Of a stretch of DNA of 43,402 nt, positions 15,750-23,040 are shown one piece after another. The notes under the pieces were generated by a model. The model had not been told where the DNA came from. It was given only the letters and a program-made list of their open reading frames with translations, and did no database searches. Position 1 is the stretch's first letter. Every line of letters starts with the position of its first letter. This DNA is from Candidatus Hydrogenedentota bacterium (GTDB lineage: Bacteria; Hydrogenedentota; Hydrogenedentia; Hydrogenedentales; SLHB01), in the NCBI GenBank assembly GCA_020848835.1, contig JADLHJ010000050.1:1-43402 (forward strand), in the 5' to 3' direction. The translations under genes were made by a program, and so were the position numbers.

Positions 15750-15778
15750 ATTATACTACAAATCGACCAAAAAGTCAA
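15750..15778 (-). promoter_or_regulatory. Sigma70-type promoter P3
   Basis: Minus-strand TTGACT (15778-15773), 17 bp, TATAAT (15755-15750). The spacer GG-CGATTTGTAG is like P1 and P2. It lies about 195 bases upstream of P2 in the same direction. Confidence 0.82.
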
Positions 15779-16015
15779 GAGAAATCTAATACACTCGTAC
15801 AGAACGGAATAAAGTATTTTGCGAATCAAGCACGGATTAGCAAGTGTAGATAGCCCTTGTTGCGCAAAATTGTGCTATTCGATTGTACAGTTCTGATTCA
15901 ATTCTGACGTTCTTACTGAACGGTAAAGGTTAAGCAGTACGCAATAAGTTTAGCTGGTAGGGGTCTAAGAGTCTTGCCAGCTAAAAGCGTAATGCGTGAC
16001 GAGGCTCTTAGGCTC
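15779..16015. other. Non-coding region with inverted repeat downstream of the integrase gene
   Basis: No gene seen. It holds a 9-bp inverted repeat TTTAGCTGG (15949-15957) / CCAGCTAAA (15977-15985) whose loop contains one copy of the TCTAAGAGTCTT motif; a second, GAGGCTCTTAGGCTCTTA, follows at 16001-16018 against the integrase stop. The inverted repeat could be an integrase terminator, but no T run follows. Confidence 0.5.
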
Positions 16016-17035
16016 TTATAGGTCTGCTATCTCGGAATCATAGGGTTTGATCGCGAGGTAATGCTTTTGCAGAATCTTAATGCTATGTCCTGTCCGCTGC
16101 GCGATCTTTCCGATGCTGATATTTTTCTCTATACACAATCTGATATATGTGCGTCTCAATTTCTGGTAAGGATCGCCCGTGTCGAGTCCTGCCGCGCGTA
16201 ATGCCTCTTGTATGTGTATTTTAGGGTCAAAGACATATTCGTATTTCTTGCCGCTATTGTAGGTAGACTCGAAAACAAATCCTGTTCCGGCTAGTGGCTG
16301 AAACGCTTCTACAACCCGGTCGGGCATCGGTACGAATCGCCATTCATCGGTTTTGATCTTAAATCTTGGATTTTCTCTGATATGTATAACCTTTTCCGTA
16401 AAATTGAATTGCTCCCAAGTTATGTTTGTAGCTTCTTTTTTTCTCAGACCACAAAACGTGCAGAGAAGTATCAGCATTTTCAACTTGCCGCTAGACTTTT
16501 CCAATAGTCGGTCTATTTCCTCGCGACTCCAAGAATCTGGCGCGGGCGGTTTGGGTCGAAACCTGACTACGCCCTTGGCAGGGTTCGTGCCTGAGTAGTG
16601 CCCGTGGTCAATAGCCCAATTGTATAGGGTCTGAATGTCTTTGAGATTATTGTCTACTGATTGTTCTCCCACTTCCCCGCGCCGATGCTTCTTGAAAGCC
16701 TCTACCGTCTCGCGGCGAACGTCGCCAAGTCTAAGAGGTTTGGCGAATTTTTCGAGTTTGTCCCAATGAGCTTTTTGGATTGCAAGCGTTTTGGGTTCGC
16801 GATGCAATTTCCCCCAAGCTTCATAGGTCGGCCAGAATTCGGCCCATAGCGGATTCTTTTTTTTCTTGACGATTACAACGTCCGGGACGTTGTATTTAGC
16901 GTCAAGTTGAGCCTGGGCGTGCTTGGCGTCGCCCTTATCTGTGGTCTTTAGGCTTTCGCGATATTGCTGATTATTAAAGTTACCGTAGTACCACCAAATT
17001 TTCTTATCACCACGTTGTTTGATCTTGCTCGCCAT
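16016..17035 (-). CDS. int: Tyrosine recombinase (phage-type integrase)
   Basis: 339 residues. The N-terminal part has an arm-binding type start (IWWYYGNFNNQQYRESL), the core-binding domain spans about 62-150, and the catalytic domain about 168-339. Catalytic residues read as Arg198 in CGLRKKEA, a lysine near 226-228, box II QKLRRTYIR with the usual first histidine replaced by Lys292, His317 in RTGHS and nucleophile Tyr326 in KHYLAI. The family integrates DNA at an att site by strand exchange. It sits about 95 bases from attR, reading away from it, downstream of the restored RNA gene. Its own weak promoter overlaps the arm-type repeats, suggesting autoregulation. Confidence 0.93.
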   Translation of the reverse strand: MASKIKQRGDKKIWWYYGNFNNQQYRESLKTTDKGDAKHAQAQLDAKYNVPDVVIVKKKKNPLWAEFWPTYEAWGKLHREPKTLAIQKAHWDKLEKFAKPLRLGDVRRETVEAFKKHRRGEVGEQSVDNNLKDIQTLYNWAIDHGHYSGTNPAKGVVRFRPKPPAPDSWSREEIDRLLEKSSGKLKMLILLCTFCGLRKKEATNITWEQFNFTEKVIHIRENPRFKIKTDEWRFVPMPDRVVEAFQPLAGTGFVFESTYNSGKKYEYVFDPKIHIQEALRAAGLDTGDPYQKLRRTYIRLCIEKNISIGKIAQRTGHSIKILQKHYLAIKPYDSEIADL

Positions 17036-17058
17036 GCCGGAATTTCCCTTTTATGAAA

Positions 17059-17088
17059 ATTCCAGCACAAATCCAGCACACTTGTCAA
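17059..17088 (-). promoter_or_regulatory. Right-arm integrase sites overlapping a possible int promoter
   Basis: ATTCCAGCACAA (17059-17070) and ATCCAGCACA (17071-17080) repeat the unit seen at 4538-4560 in the same orientation. They lie within a possible minus-strand promoter TTGACA (17088-17083), 18 bp, TGGAAT, which has a poor -10. Bound integrase could shut this promoter. Confidence 0.55.
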
Positions 17089-17129
17089 TGGGTTAAGAAT
17101 ATTTGGTTCTTAAATCATTGATATAAAAT

Positions 17130-17264
17130 GAATTAGCGGCCGGGGATGCGTGGCATAACCTAAGCCTGGTATGCAGAAGGTTTCGCACTGCCACACAACT
17201 TCCGACCGCTAAAGACTGCGCCACTGGAAAGCGGCGTTATTGGTAAAGTTAGAACCAGCACTCT
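17130..17264 (-). ncRNA. Predicted structured RNA carrying the integration site
   Basis: On the minus strand a TATAAT (17275-17270) precedes about 135 bases with strong predicted folding. First comes a 7-bp hairpin CGCCGCU/AGUGGCG with a UUCC loop. Then a 76-base domain has an outer stem AGCGGUCGG / CCGGCCGCU, an inner stem GUGUGGC / GCCACGC, and an apical AACCU/AGGUU pair. The two long stems need G-U pairs only on this strand, which supports minus-strand transcription. The att repeat (17132-17178) covers the 3' half, so integration leaves the RNA intact here and a 3' fragment at attL, as with elements that target tRNA or tmRNA genes. It does not match tRNA, tmRNA, SRP or RNase P signatures I can recognise. 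Exact ends are uncertain. Confidence 0.6.
17132..17178 (+). repeat. attR direct repeat
   Basis: Right copy of the 47-bp att repeat (46/47 identical to 4403-4449). Sequence to its right belongs to the chromosome and completes the structured RNA; sequence to its left belongs to the element and leads to the integrase gene. Confidence 0.92.
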
Positions 17265-17275
17265 CCCCAATTATA

Positions 17276-17322
17276 CCGGCAAAATTGAAATCATGTACTG
17301 AGAAGCAAATTTATTTTGCCGG
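17276..17322. repeat. Inverted repeat upstream of the RNA promoter
   Basis: Arms CCGGCAAAAT (17276-17285) and ATTTTGCCGG (17313-17322), perfect over 10 bp with a 27-base loop, touch the TATAAT of the RNA gene. They could be the terminator of the upstream 606-residue gene or an operator for the RNA. No good -35 box was found for this promoter. Confidence 0.5.
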
Positions 17323-17398
17323 TCAACAGATGCGAGACACCCCATTGCTAGTAACTATACCTCGAACGCGCGAATTGGTTTCACGTGGCTTGAGCGAA

Positions 17399-19219
17399 TT
17401 ATTGGGCGGCCAACCAGACGCGGGAGCGCGATGGAATCGGGATATCGATTTGCCGACCTTGCGGGGTATAGGTTCTGCCGGAGAACTGGTCGCGGATTTT
17501 TCCTTTTGCCGCGAAGGAGGCGGACAGGCGGACGGCGCAGTTTGCCGAGGTGTAGTTTTGAATGACGAACTGGGAGGGGCCGAGCGGCTGCAGCGTGACG
17601 CGGACGGGGGCTTCCATCTTATATCCAAGGGGGAGTGTGAAGGCTTCGCGGATGGTGTTGACCGCGGCTTCCGGTAGCTCCATGAGGCCGAGTTGGCGCG
17701 GCGGGAGTAGCACTTCGCCGACGGCGTCGTAATCGGCTTGGGAGAAGGTGCGGGTGTTGAGGACGTAGACTTTTGCGCCGTCTGTTTCGTTGACGGTGAA
17801 GAAGGGGACTTTTTTTCCGCCTACGTCTGCCATGAGCAACGGCTTCGCAGAATCGAGCGCGAGGTTTGCGGCAAGGTCTAGTCCGTGCACAAACGCGTGG
17901 TCAGCGCCCTTGATGCGCATCGACATCGCGCGGAGGGGATCGAGTTTGATGGGGCCGCGCACACCTGCGTAACGGACGAGATCGTCGCGCATTGGCGCCG
18001 TGGCAAGAAATCCAGTGGTCATCACCAGTGTGACTTTTTGCGCGATGGCGTTTCGAATAAATGTGGCGATGGCGGGATCGCCTGCAGCTTGCGTGGGTAG
18101 AAAGACGACGCGCGCGCCGGCGGGCGGGAATGCAGTGGGGACGAGGGGCACGCCGAGCATGCCGATATAATCCATGATGAAAAGGTCGGGACCGGCGTCG
18201 GTGTTGGCGGGTTTGTAGCCGTAGACGCCGAGGACGGGGTTTTCCTGCACGACCGCGGAAAGCTTTGCGAGGTTGTCTTGTTCTTGCTTGAGTAGCTCGT
18301 GCCCGGGATGTCCCTCTTCTATGTCGCTGTATGCGAAGATCATGATTTCGCGCGCGCCCGCGAGAACGGATTGGTACGCCTGATCGATGAAGTCGTTTGC
18401 GTCGCAATCGCCGTGATCAAACCATGCGCCGGCGGTTTTCGGGCCGGCGATCGAGGAAATCCAGCGTAGGTTTACGAAGCCTTGGTAGGGTTGCGTGAAC
18501 CCGAAGCGAACAGTGCCGGGGCCGCGGGTTTCGGTGCCGACCCAGATGCGGTCGAACATCGCGGATTCGGCGGGCACGTCGTATCCGAATTCGTGGAAGC
18601 GATCGTACCACTGCGGAAACTTCATGATGAGCGTGGCGGTGGGGTTGGCCGTTTTCGCGGGGACGATGACGGATTGTTGTGCGGCCTGCACCATTAAAGC
18701 GCGGCGGTAGTCGCCCCAGGGGAGCTCACCTTTTGCCGCGACGGATTCGGCGCTCATGTCACCTGTGCAGAAGAAGTCATCGACGATGATTTCGCTGAAC
18801 AATGGCGCCGCAGTGGACATCACGGTCGCGACGTCGTCGCGCGTTTTTTGTGCCTGCCAATTAAACCAGCCGAGCTTGGCGTCTTCGCGGACACCGTAGT
18901 TTTCGCCGGGAAGCGTGGCGATGCCGGCGGCCGTCTCGAAACCCTGCTGCCCGAGCGCGTCGGACACTTTCTTGAGGTCGTCGTTTGAGACGGGAGTCTG
19001 CCGGAAGAACTCGAGATAAACTTTGGAAATGCCCAGCGCTTTGAGTCGTTCTGGCGCTTTTTCGAGTGCGGCGGGATCGGACGCGAGTTTTTGGACGGAG
19101 CCATTCGTGAGATACGCACACCAACGAAGCGGCGTGGGCGCGTCTTGCGCATGTGTGGTGGTTGCGAGAAACAATGCAAATGTGGCGATGGCAATCGGGA
19201 CTGTTGAATGGCGTGACAC
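17399..19219 (-). CDS. Exported putative glycoside-hydrolase-like protein
   Basis: 606 residues with an N-terminal signal peptide (IAIATFALFLATTTHAQ). The body looks like a TIM-barrel glycosidase: LGISKVYLEFFRQ early in the barrel, SEIIVDDFFCTG with adjacent Asp residues at a strand end, MKFPQWYDRFHEFGYD and DRIWVGTETRG. This is followed by a Rossmann or glutamine-amidotransferase-like middle part (PDLFIMDYIGMLG, GARVVFLPTQ) as in beta-galactosidase trimerisation-type domains, and a C-terminal beta region. I cannot assign a GH family or substrate. Its neighbours are sulfatase-like and GH123-like genes, so polysaccharide breakdown is plausible. Confidence 0.7.
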   Translation of the reverse strand: MSRHSTVPIAIATFALFLATTTHAQDAPTPLRWCAYLTNGSVQKLASDPAALEKAPERLKALGISKVYLEFFRQTPVSNDDLKKVSDALGQQGFETAAGIATLPGENYGVREDAKLGWFNWQAQKTRDDVATVMSTAAPLFSEIIVDDFFCTGDMSAESVAAKGELPWGDYRRALMVQAAQQSVIVPAKTANPTATLIMKFPQWYDRFHEFGYDVPAESAMFDRIWVGTETRGPGTVRFGFTQPYQGFVNLRWISSIAGPKTAGAWFDHGDCDANDFIDQAYQSVLAGAREIMIFAYSDIEEGHPGHELLKQEQDNLAKLSAVVQENPVLGVYGYKPANTDAGPDLFIMDYIGMLGVPLVPTAFPPAGARVVFLPTQAAGDPAIATFIRNAIAQKVTLVMTTGFLATAPMRDDLVRYAGVRGPIKLDPLRAMSMRIKGADHAFVHGLDLAANLALDSAKPLLMADVGGKKVPFFTVNETDGAKVYVLNTRTFSQADYDAVGEVLLPPRQLGLMELPEAAVNTIREAFTLPLGYKMEAPVRVTLQPLGPSQFVIQNYTSANCAVRLSASFAAKGKIRDQFSGRTYTPQGRQIDIPIPSRSRVWLAAQ

Positions 19220-19524
19220 GGTGTGATGACCCCCTCATACTGCCGCGGGCGCGGAGGCGCGCATGGATTGATTGTAGTGCATGCCGGGGGATGGGTGCGA
19301 ATGTGTGTGAAGGTGTGACGGCGAGATGGGGCAATGGTTGTCTGGGCTTGTGCGCGGCGTTTGCGCGCGTTTGCGCGCGTTTGAGGGATTCTGGATAATT
19401 GTTCTTTCCTGATAATACGGCACATGGTTTCGGTTGCGGCATGATCGCGTTGCGCGTTTGGCGCGGCAATCGAGACTTACTGGTGGCGCCTTCCTGCGCT
19501 TGTTTCACTTAAGGAGGTAGTTCC
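19220..19524. other. Divergent intergenic region
   Basis: About 300 bases between divergently transcribed exported enzymes. It contains a short tandem GTTTGCGCGC repeat around 19357-19382 and the AAGGAGG ribosome site of the GTG-initiated sulfatase-like gene. No gene seen. Confidence 0.5.
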
Positions 19525-21288
19525 GTGCGGAAGCAGTTGCGTTTGTTTGCATTATTGTCGGCGTTGGTTTGCGCGATTGCGTTTGCATCGTGCGGCAAGA
19601 AGGAAGAGACCGCGCCAAAGGAAGAGGTCAAGGCCAAGCAGATCGAGCCCGTAGCTGTGACGGGGCCCGCGCCGGAGAGCATGAAGAAACGCGCGACGGG
19701 ACAGTCCGCGCAAGAGCCCAAAGAGAAGGCCGATACGGAAGACAAGGCGAAGAAGAAAGAAGAAAAAAAGAAGATGCGCGGACAGCAAACGGAAGAGCGC
19801 AAAGCGAAGAAGGAAAAGAAACAGGCTGAGCGCGAGCAAAAGGCGGAAGAGGCGAAGAAAGATGCCGAAGAGGCGATGAAGAACCTGCCGCCGAAACCCG
19901 AGGGTGACTATAAGAATATTTTGTTGATCACGATCGATACGTTTCGCGCGGAACGGATGGCGTGCTACGGCGCGCCGCGCGAGACGACGCCGACGATCGA
20001 TGCATTGGCGAAGGAAGGGATGGTGTTTGAGAACGCATTCGCGCAGCGCAACTCGACGTGGCCTTCGCTGGCGACGATCATGACGTCGCAGTATCCGATA
20101 CAGCACGGCGTGCGAAACAATGGGCTTAAGCTGGGCAACGAGGCGTTCACGCTCGCAGAGTATTTGTCGCAGCACGGGTATGTGTGCGCGGCAGTGTATG
20201 CGAACGCGACGGCACAGAATTGGGAGGGGTTTCAGTTTCGGTTTCCGTGCGACCACGAGCCGGTGGACGAGCGCGCGACGCATAACGCGGTGAAGTGGAT
20301 CAATGAATATAAAGACTACAAGTTTTTCATGTGGCTGCATTACCTCGCGCCGCATGCGGACTACATGCCGCCGGCGGAATTTCGGAAGTATGTGGATGCG
20401 AGTTACAGCGGGCCGATCGATGGTTCGAAACAGACGGTCACGAACCTTACGTTGAACCGTTATCCGAAATCGGACGCGGACGTGCAGCAGGTGTTGAATT
20501 TGTATGACGGCGAATTGCTGTACGTGGACAATGAAGTGAAGAAAGTGCTCGACACACTGAAGGCCCACGGGCTTTATGACAAGACGCTGGTGATTATCAG
20601 CGCGGATCACGGCGAGGAGTTGTACGATCATCATGGATATTTCGGGCATGGTGCGTCGGTGTATGACGGTGTGTTGCAGGTTCCTTTGATCGTACGGATG
20701 CCGGGGGTCGTACCCGCCGGGGGACGCGATGCAACCGTTGTGCAGCATCTGACCATCGCACCAACGATTTGTGAAGTTGCGGGTCTGCCCATACCGGAGT
20801 CGTTTGCAGGAAAGAGTCTAATGCCTTTGTTCAAAGGCGAGAAAGCGGACTACGGCCCGGCGATTGCGGAAATGCGCGATGAGATACTTTCGATTCGCAC
20901 GGCGGACTATAAGTACATCGCGAATCCACTGAATTATAAGCCGCGCAAGCTGAATGAGGAGCGGCGGCAGAGTGCAGGGTTGCCTAGCACGAAAGGAAGT
21001 AAGGGTAAGGACATCGAGGGCGAAGGCGAAGCGCCAAGCGATGTTGATCCCATGCTGCTGGACATGCAATTGAAGGACGAAGAATTGTATCACGTTGCGG
21101 CGGACCGGCGGGAGAAGAGCGAGATCGCGAAAGAAAAGCCGGAGATCGTAAAGGACTTGAAGGACAAGCTGGTTGCGTTTCAGGAGAAGTACAATTGGAA
21201 GTTTGGGCACGATGTGGGCGAGCGCGTGCAGAAGGAAGTTGACCCGGAGCTGAAGGAAAAGCTTGAGGCGATGGGATACGTGTTATAG
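19525..21288 (+). CDS. Sulfatase-like lipoprotein with long charged helix
   Basis: 587 residues, GTG start with an excellent AAGGAGG site. Residues 1-23 are a lipoprotein signal with lipobox FASC. Residues 50-125 are an unbroken run of Lys, Glu and Ala, predicted as a long single helix or coiled coil that would hold the enzyme off the membrane. The alkaline-phosphatase superfamily domain follows: ILLITIDTFRAERMACYG, nucleophile region NSTWPSLATIMTSQYP, HGVRNNG and ISADHGEELYDHHGYFGHG with the metal-binding Asp-His pair. The classical sulfatase signature C/S-x-P-S-R is absent (STWPSL), so sulfate-ester hydrolysis is not certain; a phosphatase or phosphotransferase is possible. A paralogue follows. 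Confidence 0.85.
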   Translation: MRKQLRLFALLSALVCAIAFASCGKKEETAPKEEVKAKQIEPVAVTGPAPESMKKRATGQSAQEPKEKADTEDKAKKKEEKKKMRGQQTEERKAKKEKKQAEREQKAEEAKKDAEEAMKNLPPKPEGDYKNILLITIDTFRAERMACYGAPRETTPTIDALAKEGMVFENAFAQRNSTWPSLATIMTSQYPIQHGVRNNGLKLGNEAFTLAEYLSQHGYVCAAVYANATAQNWEGFQFRFPCDHEPVDERATHNAVKWINEYKDYKFFMWLHYLAPHADYMPPAEFRKYVDASYSGPIDGSKQTVTNLTLNRYPKSDADVQQVLNLYDGELLYVDNEVKKVLDTLKAHGLYDKTLVIISADHGEELYDHHGYFGHGASVYDGVLQVPLIVRMPGVVPAGGRDATVVQHLTIAPTICEVAGLPIPESFAGKSLMPLFKGEKADYGPAIAEMRDEILSIRTADYKYIANPLNYKPRKLNEERRQSAGLPSTKGSKGKDIEGEGEAPSDVDPMLLDMQLKDEELYHVAADRREKSEIAKEKPEIVKDLKDKLVAFQEKYNWKFGHDVGERVQKEVDPELKEKLEAMGYVL

Positions 21289-21370
21289 CGGCGATTGGGA
21301 ATGATGGGATTGGCGATTGCACGTTGCCCATCACGATGTGTTTGTGGGTGAGCGTTACGAGGTATCGGTT

Positions 21371-22882
21371 TTGAAGCAAGTATATTCGATTTTTGTTGTA
21401 GCGATTCTTATTGGAATGTTGGGGTGTTCGCAGCCGGAGCCTGCTGCCGAACCAAGCGCGCAGCAGCCATTGGCGCAGCAGGTGAGCGCTCCCGCGAAAC
21501 CGGCGGAAGAACCGAAAGCGCCTGAAACGCCGGTGGTGAAGAAGGACCTCGATTACACGAATGTGTTGTTGATCACGGTCGATACGTTGCGCGCGGACCA
21601 TTTGAGTTGTTACGGCAACCCGAATCCGACTACGCCGAACATCGATGCGGTGGCGAAGGAAGGCGTTGTGTTTGAGCACGCATTTTCGCCGAAGGGTTCG
21701 ACGTGGCCCGCGCTCGCGACGATTCAAACGGGTCTGTATCCGGTGACGCATGGCGTGCGCTACAACGGCATGACGCTCGATTCCAAGCACGAGACGCTTG
21801 CGGAGACGCTTGCACCGGCGGGCTACACGAGCGCGGTATTTATCGCGAACGGCGGGCAGCAGCGTTGGGAAGGTTTCGAGATGCGGGTGATCCTGAAGGA
21901 TGAACCGCGCGACAAGGGTGTCTCGGACGCGGCGCTCGATTGGCTGGATAAAAACGCGGACAAGAAATTTTATTTGTGGTTGCACTACATGGCGCCACAT
22001 GGACCGTATGAACCGATGAAGGATTACAACAAGTTTACCGACAAGAATTACAAAGGCGATCTGGACGGCAGCTACGACCGCTTGACGCGCGCGTTTGTGC
22101 GGCAGGAAAAATTGTCGGACGCGGATACCACGTATGTGCGCGGGCTGTACGACGGCGAAGTTGCCTACAATGACGCGCAGATCGGGCGCGTGTTGGACAA
22201 GGTGATGTCGCTTGGAATCATGGACGACACGCTGGTGGTCATCAGCGCGGATCACGGCGAAGAATTGGGAGAGCATCACGGATATTGGCACCACCAGGCT
22301 TCGCTGTATGACGGTACGCTCCACGTGCCAATGATTTTCAAATTGCCGGGCAAGGTTCCCCCGGGAGTGCGCGAGGCGCTTCCCGTTTCCTTGGCGGACA
22401 TTGCGCCTACGATAGTGGAGCTGATCGGTGTAGCGCGGCCAGCTGCATATGAAGGAAACGCGCTGAACGCCGTCTTCAACAAGCAGCCGCTTGAACGCGG
22501 GCCGGTGATTGGCGAGTGGGGCGACAAGATGCTCTATATCCGCACGCCAGAATATAAGTATATCTCCAATCCTTCCGGGTTTGAGCCGCCGGTGAAGCGC
22601 GAGCGCAATATGGCGGATGGACCTGAGACGCAACGCAAAAAGGGCGATCATACGCTGCCGATGAAGAAGCAGGAGTTGTACGACATTGCGAAGGACCCGA
22701 AGGAACAGCAGGATATCAGTGCATCGTCGGCGGAGGTGATCGCGAAACTGGAGGCGGAGCTGAAGTCCCGCTATATCGATAAATACGGTTGGAAACTCGA
22801 GAACAAAGCGGAGGAATTGCTGCAACAGCAGCTCGATCCGGAGACGCGCAAAGAGCTCGAGAATCTGGGCTACGTTCAGTAG
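21371..22882 (+). CDS. Sulfatase-like lipoprotein, paralogue
   Basis: 503 residues from a TTG start at 21371, chosen because GAGGT lies 7 bases upstream and the product then begins with Lys and a lipoprotein signal (SIFVVAILIGMLGC). An upstream in-frame TTG at 21317 would put a polar stretch before the signal. The core repeats the first enzyme: LLITVDTLRADHLSCYG, STWPALATIQTGLYP, HGVRYNG, VISADHGEELGEHHGYW. The charged linker is replaced by a Pro/Ala/Glu/Gln-rich one. The two genes are tandem duplicates, 80 bases apart, probably co-transcribed; they may act on different esters. The same caution on sulfatase activity applies. Confidence 0.85.
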   Translation: MKQVYSIFVVAILIGMLGCSQPEPAAEPSAQQPLAQQVSAPAKPAEEPKAPETPVVKKDLDYTNVLLITVDTLRADHLSCYGNPNPTTPNIDAVAKEGVVFEHAFSPKGSTWPALATIQTGLYPVTHGVRYNGMTLDSKHETLAETLAPAGYTSAVFIANGGQQRWEGFEMRVILKDEPRDKGVSDAALDWLDKNADKKFYLWLHYMAPHGPYEPMKDYNKFTDKNYKGDLDGSYDRLTRAFVRQEKLSDADTTYVRGLYDGEVAYNDAQIGRVLDKVMSLGIMDDTLVVISADHGEELGEHHGYWHHQASLYDGTLHVPMIFKLPGKVPPGVREALPVSLADIAPTIVELIGVARPAAYEGNALNAVFNKQPLERGPVIGEWGDKMLYIRTPEYKYISNPSGFEPPVKRERNMADGPETQRKKGDHTLPMKKQELYDIAKDPKEQQDISASSAEVIAKLEAELKSRYIDKYGWKLENKAEELLQQQLDPETRKELENLGYVQ

Positions 22883-23040
22883 AAACATTCGGTCCCCGAT
22901 TGCCGATTTAGCGGGCGGTTTGACAGTTCGCGCTTCGGCGTGGATCATATTGCGCTGCTCACCACCACAGGCTGGGCGGTTGCAAGGCGTCTAGGCCACG
23001 CCGATTCCGGCCATCAAGGCCGCAGGGGACACACGCTACG

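Larger units (their letters stand above)
4403..17178. mobile_element. Integrated genetic element (satellite/ICE-like), about 12.7 kb
   Basis: Bounded by 47-bp direct repeats at 4403-4449 and 17132-17178. The contents are typical of an integrative element: tyrosine integrase next to the right repeat, AlpA/excisionase-like protein next to the left repeat, primase-helicase, origin-like iterons, a serine recombinase and cargo resembling defence genes. Base composition is visibly AT-richer than the flanks, with several long AT-rich intergenic stretches. No virion, packaging or conjugation genes are present, so mobility in trans would need a helper. It resembles phage-inducible chromosomal islands in gene set (integrase, Xis/AlpA, primase, origin), but kinship with any named family is not shown by the sequence alone. 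Confidence 0.9.

Noticed and set aside
17130..17205. tRNA gene at the att site
   Set aside because: The 76-base domain has an acceptor-like outer stem, but no T-loop signature, no anticodon arm in the right place and no CCA.
17240..17677. 145-codon plus-strand frame right of attR
   Set aside because: Overlaps the 3' end of the 606-residue gene and the RNA promoter region; composition resembles a shadow and no ribosome site is seen.
19357..19382. CRISPR or satellite repeat from tandem GTTTGCGCGC
   Set aside because: Just over two units; a simple low-complexity tract.
19552..20748. 398-codon open frame antisense to the first sulfatase-like gene
   Set aside because: Compositional shadow; the sense strand encodes a full enzyme with lipoprotein signal and ribosome site.
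20984..22948. 654-codon open frame antisense to the second sulfatase-like gene
   Set aside because: Arg/His/Leu-rich shadow typical of GC-rich DNA, with no recognisable motif, lying opposite a clear gene.
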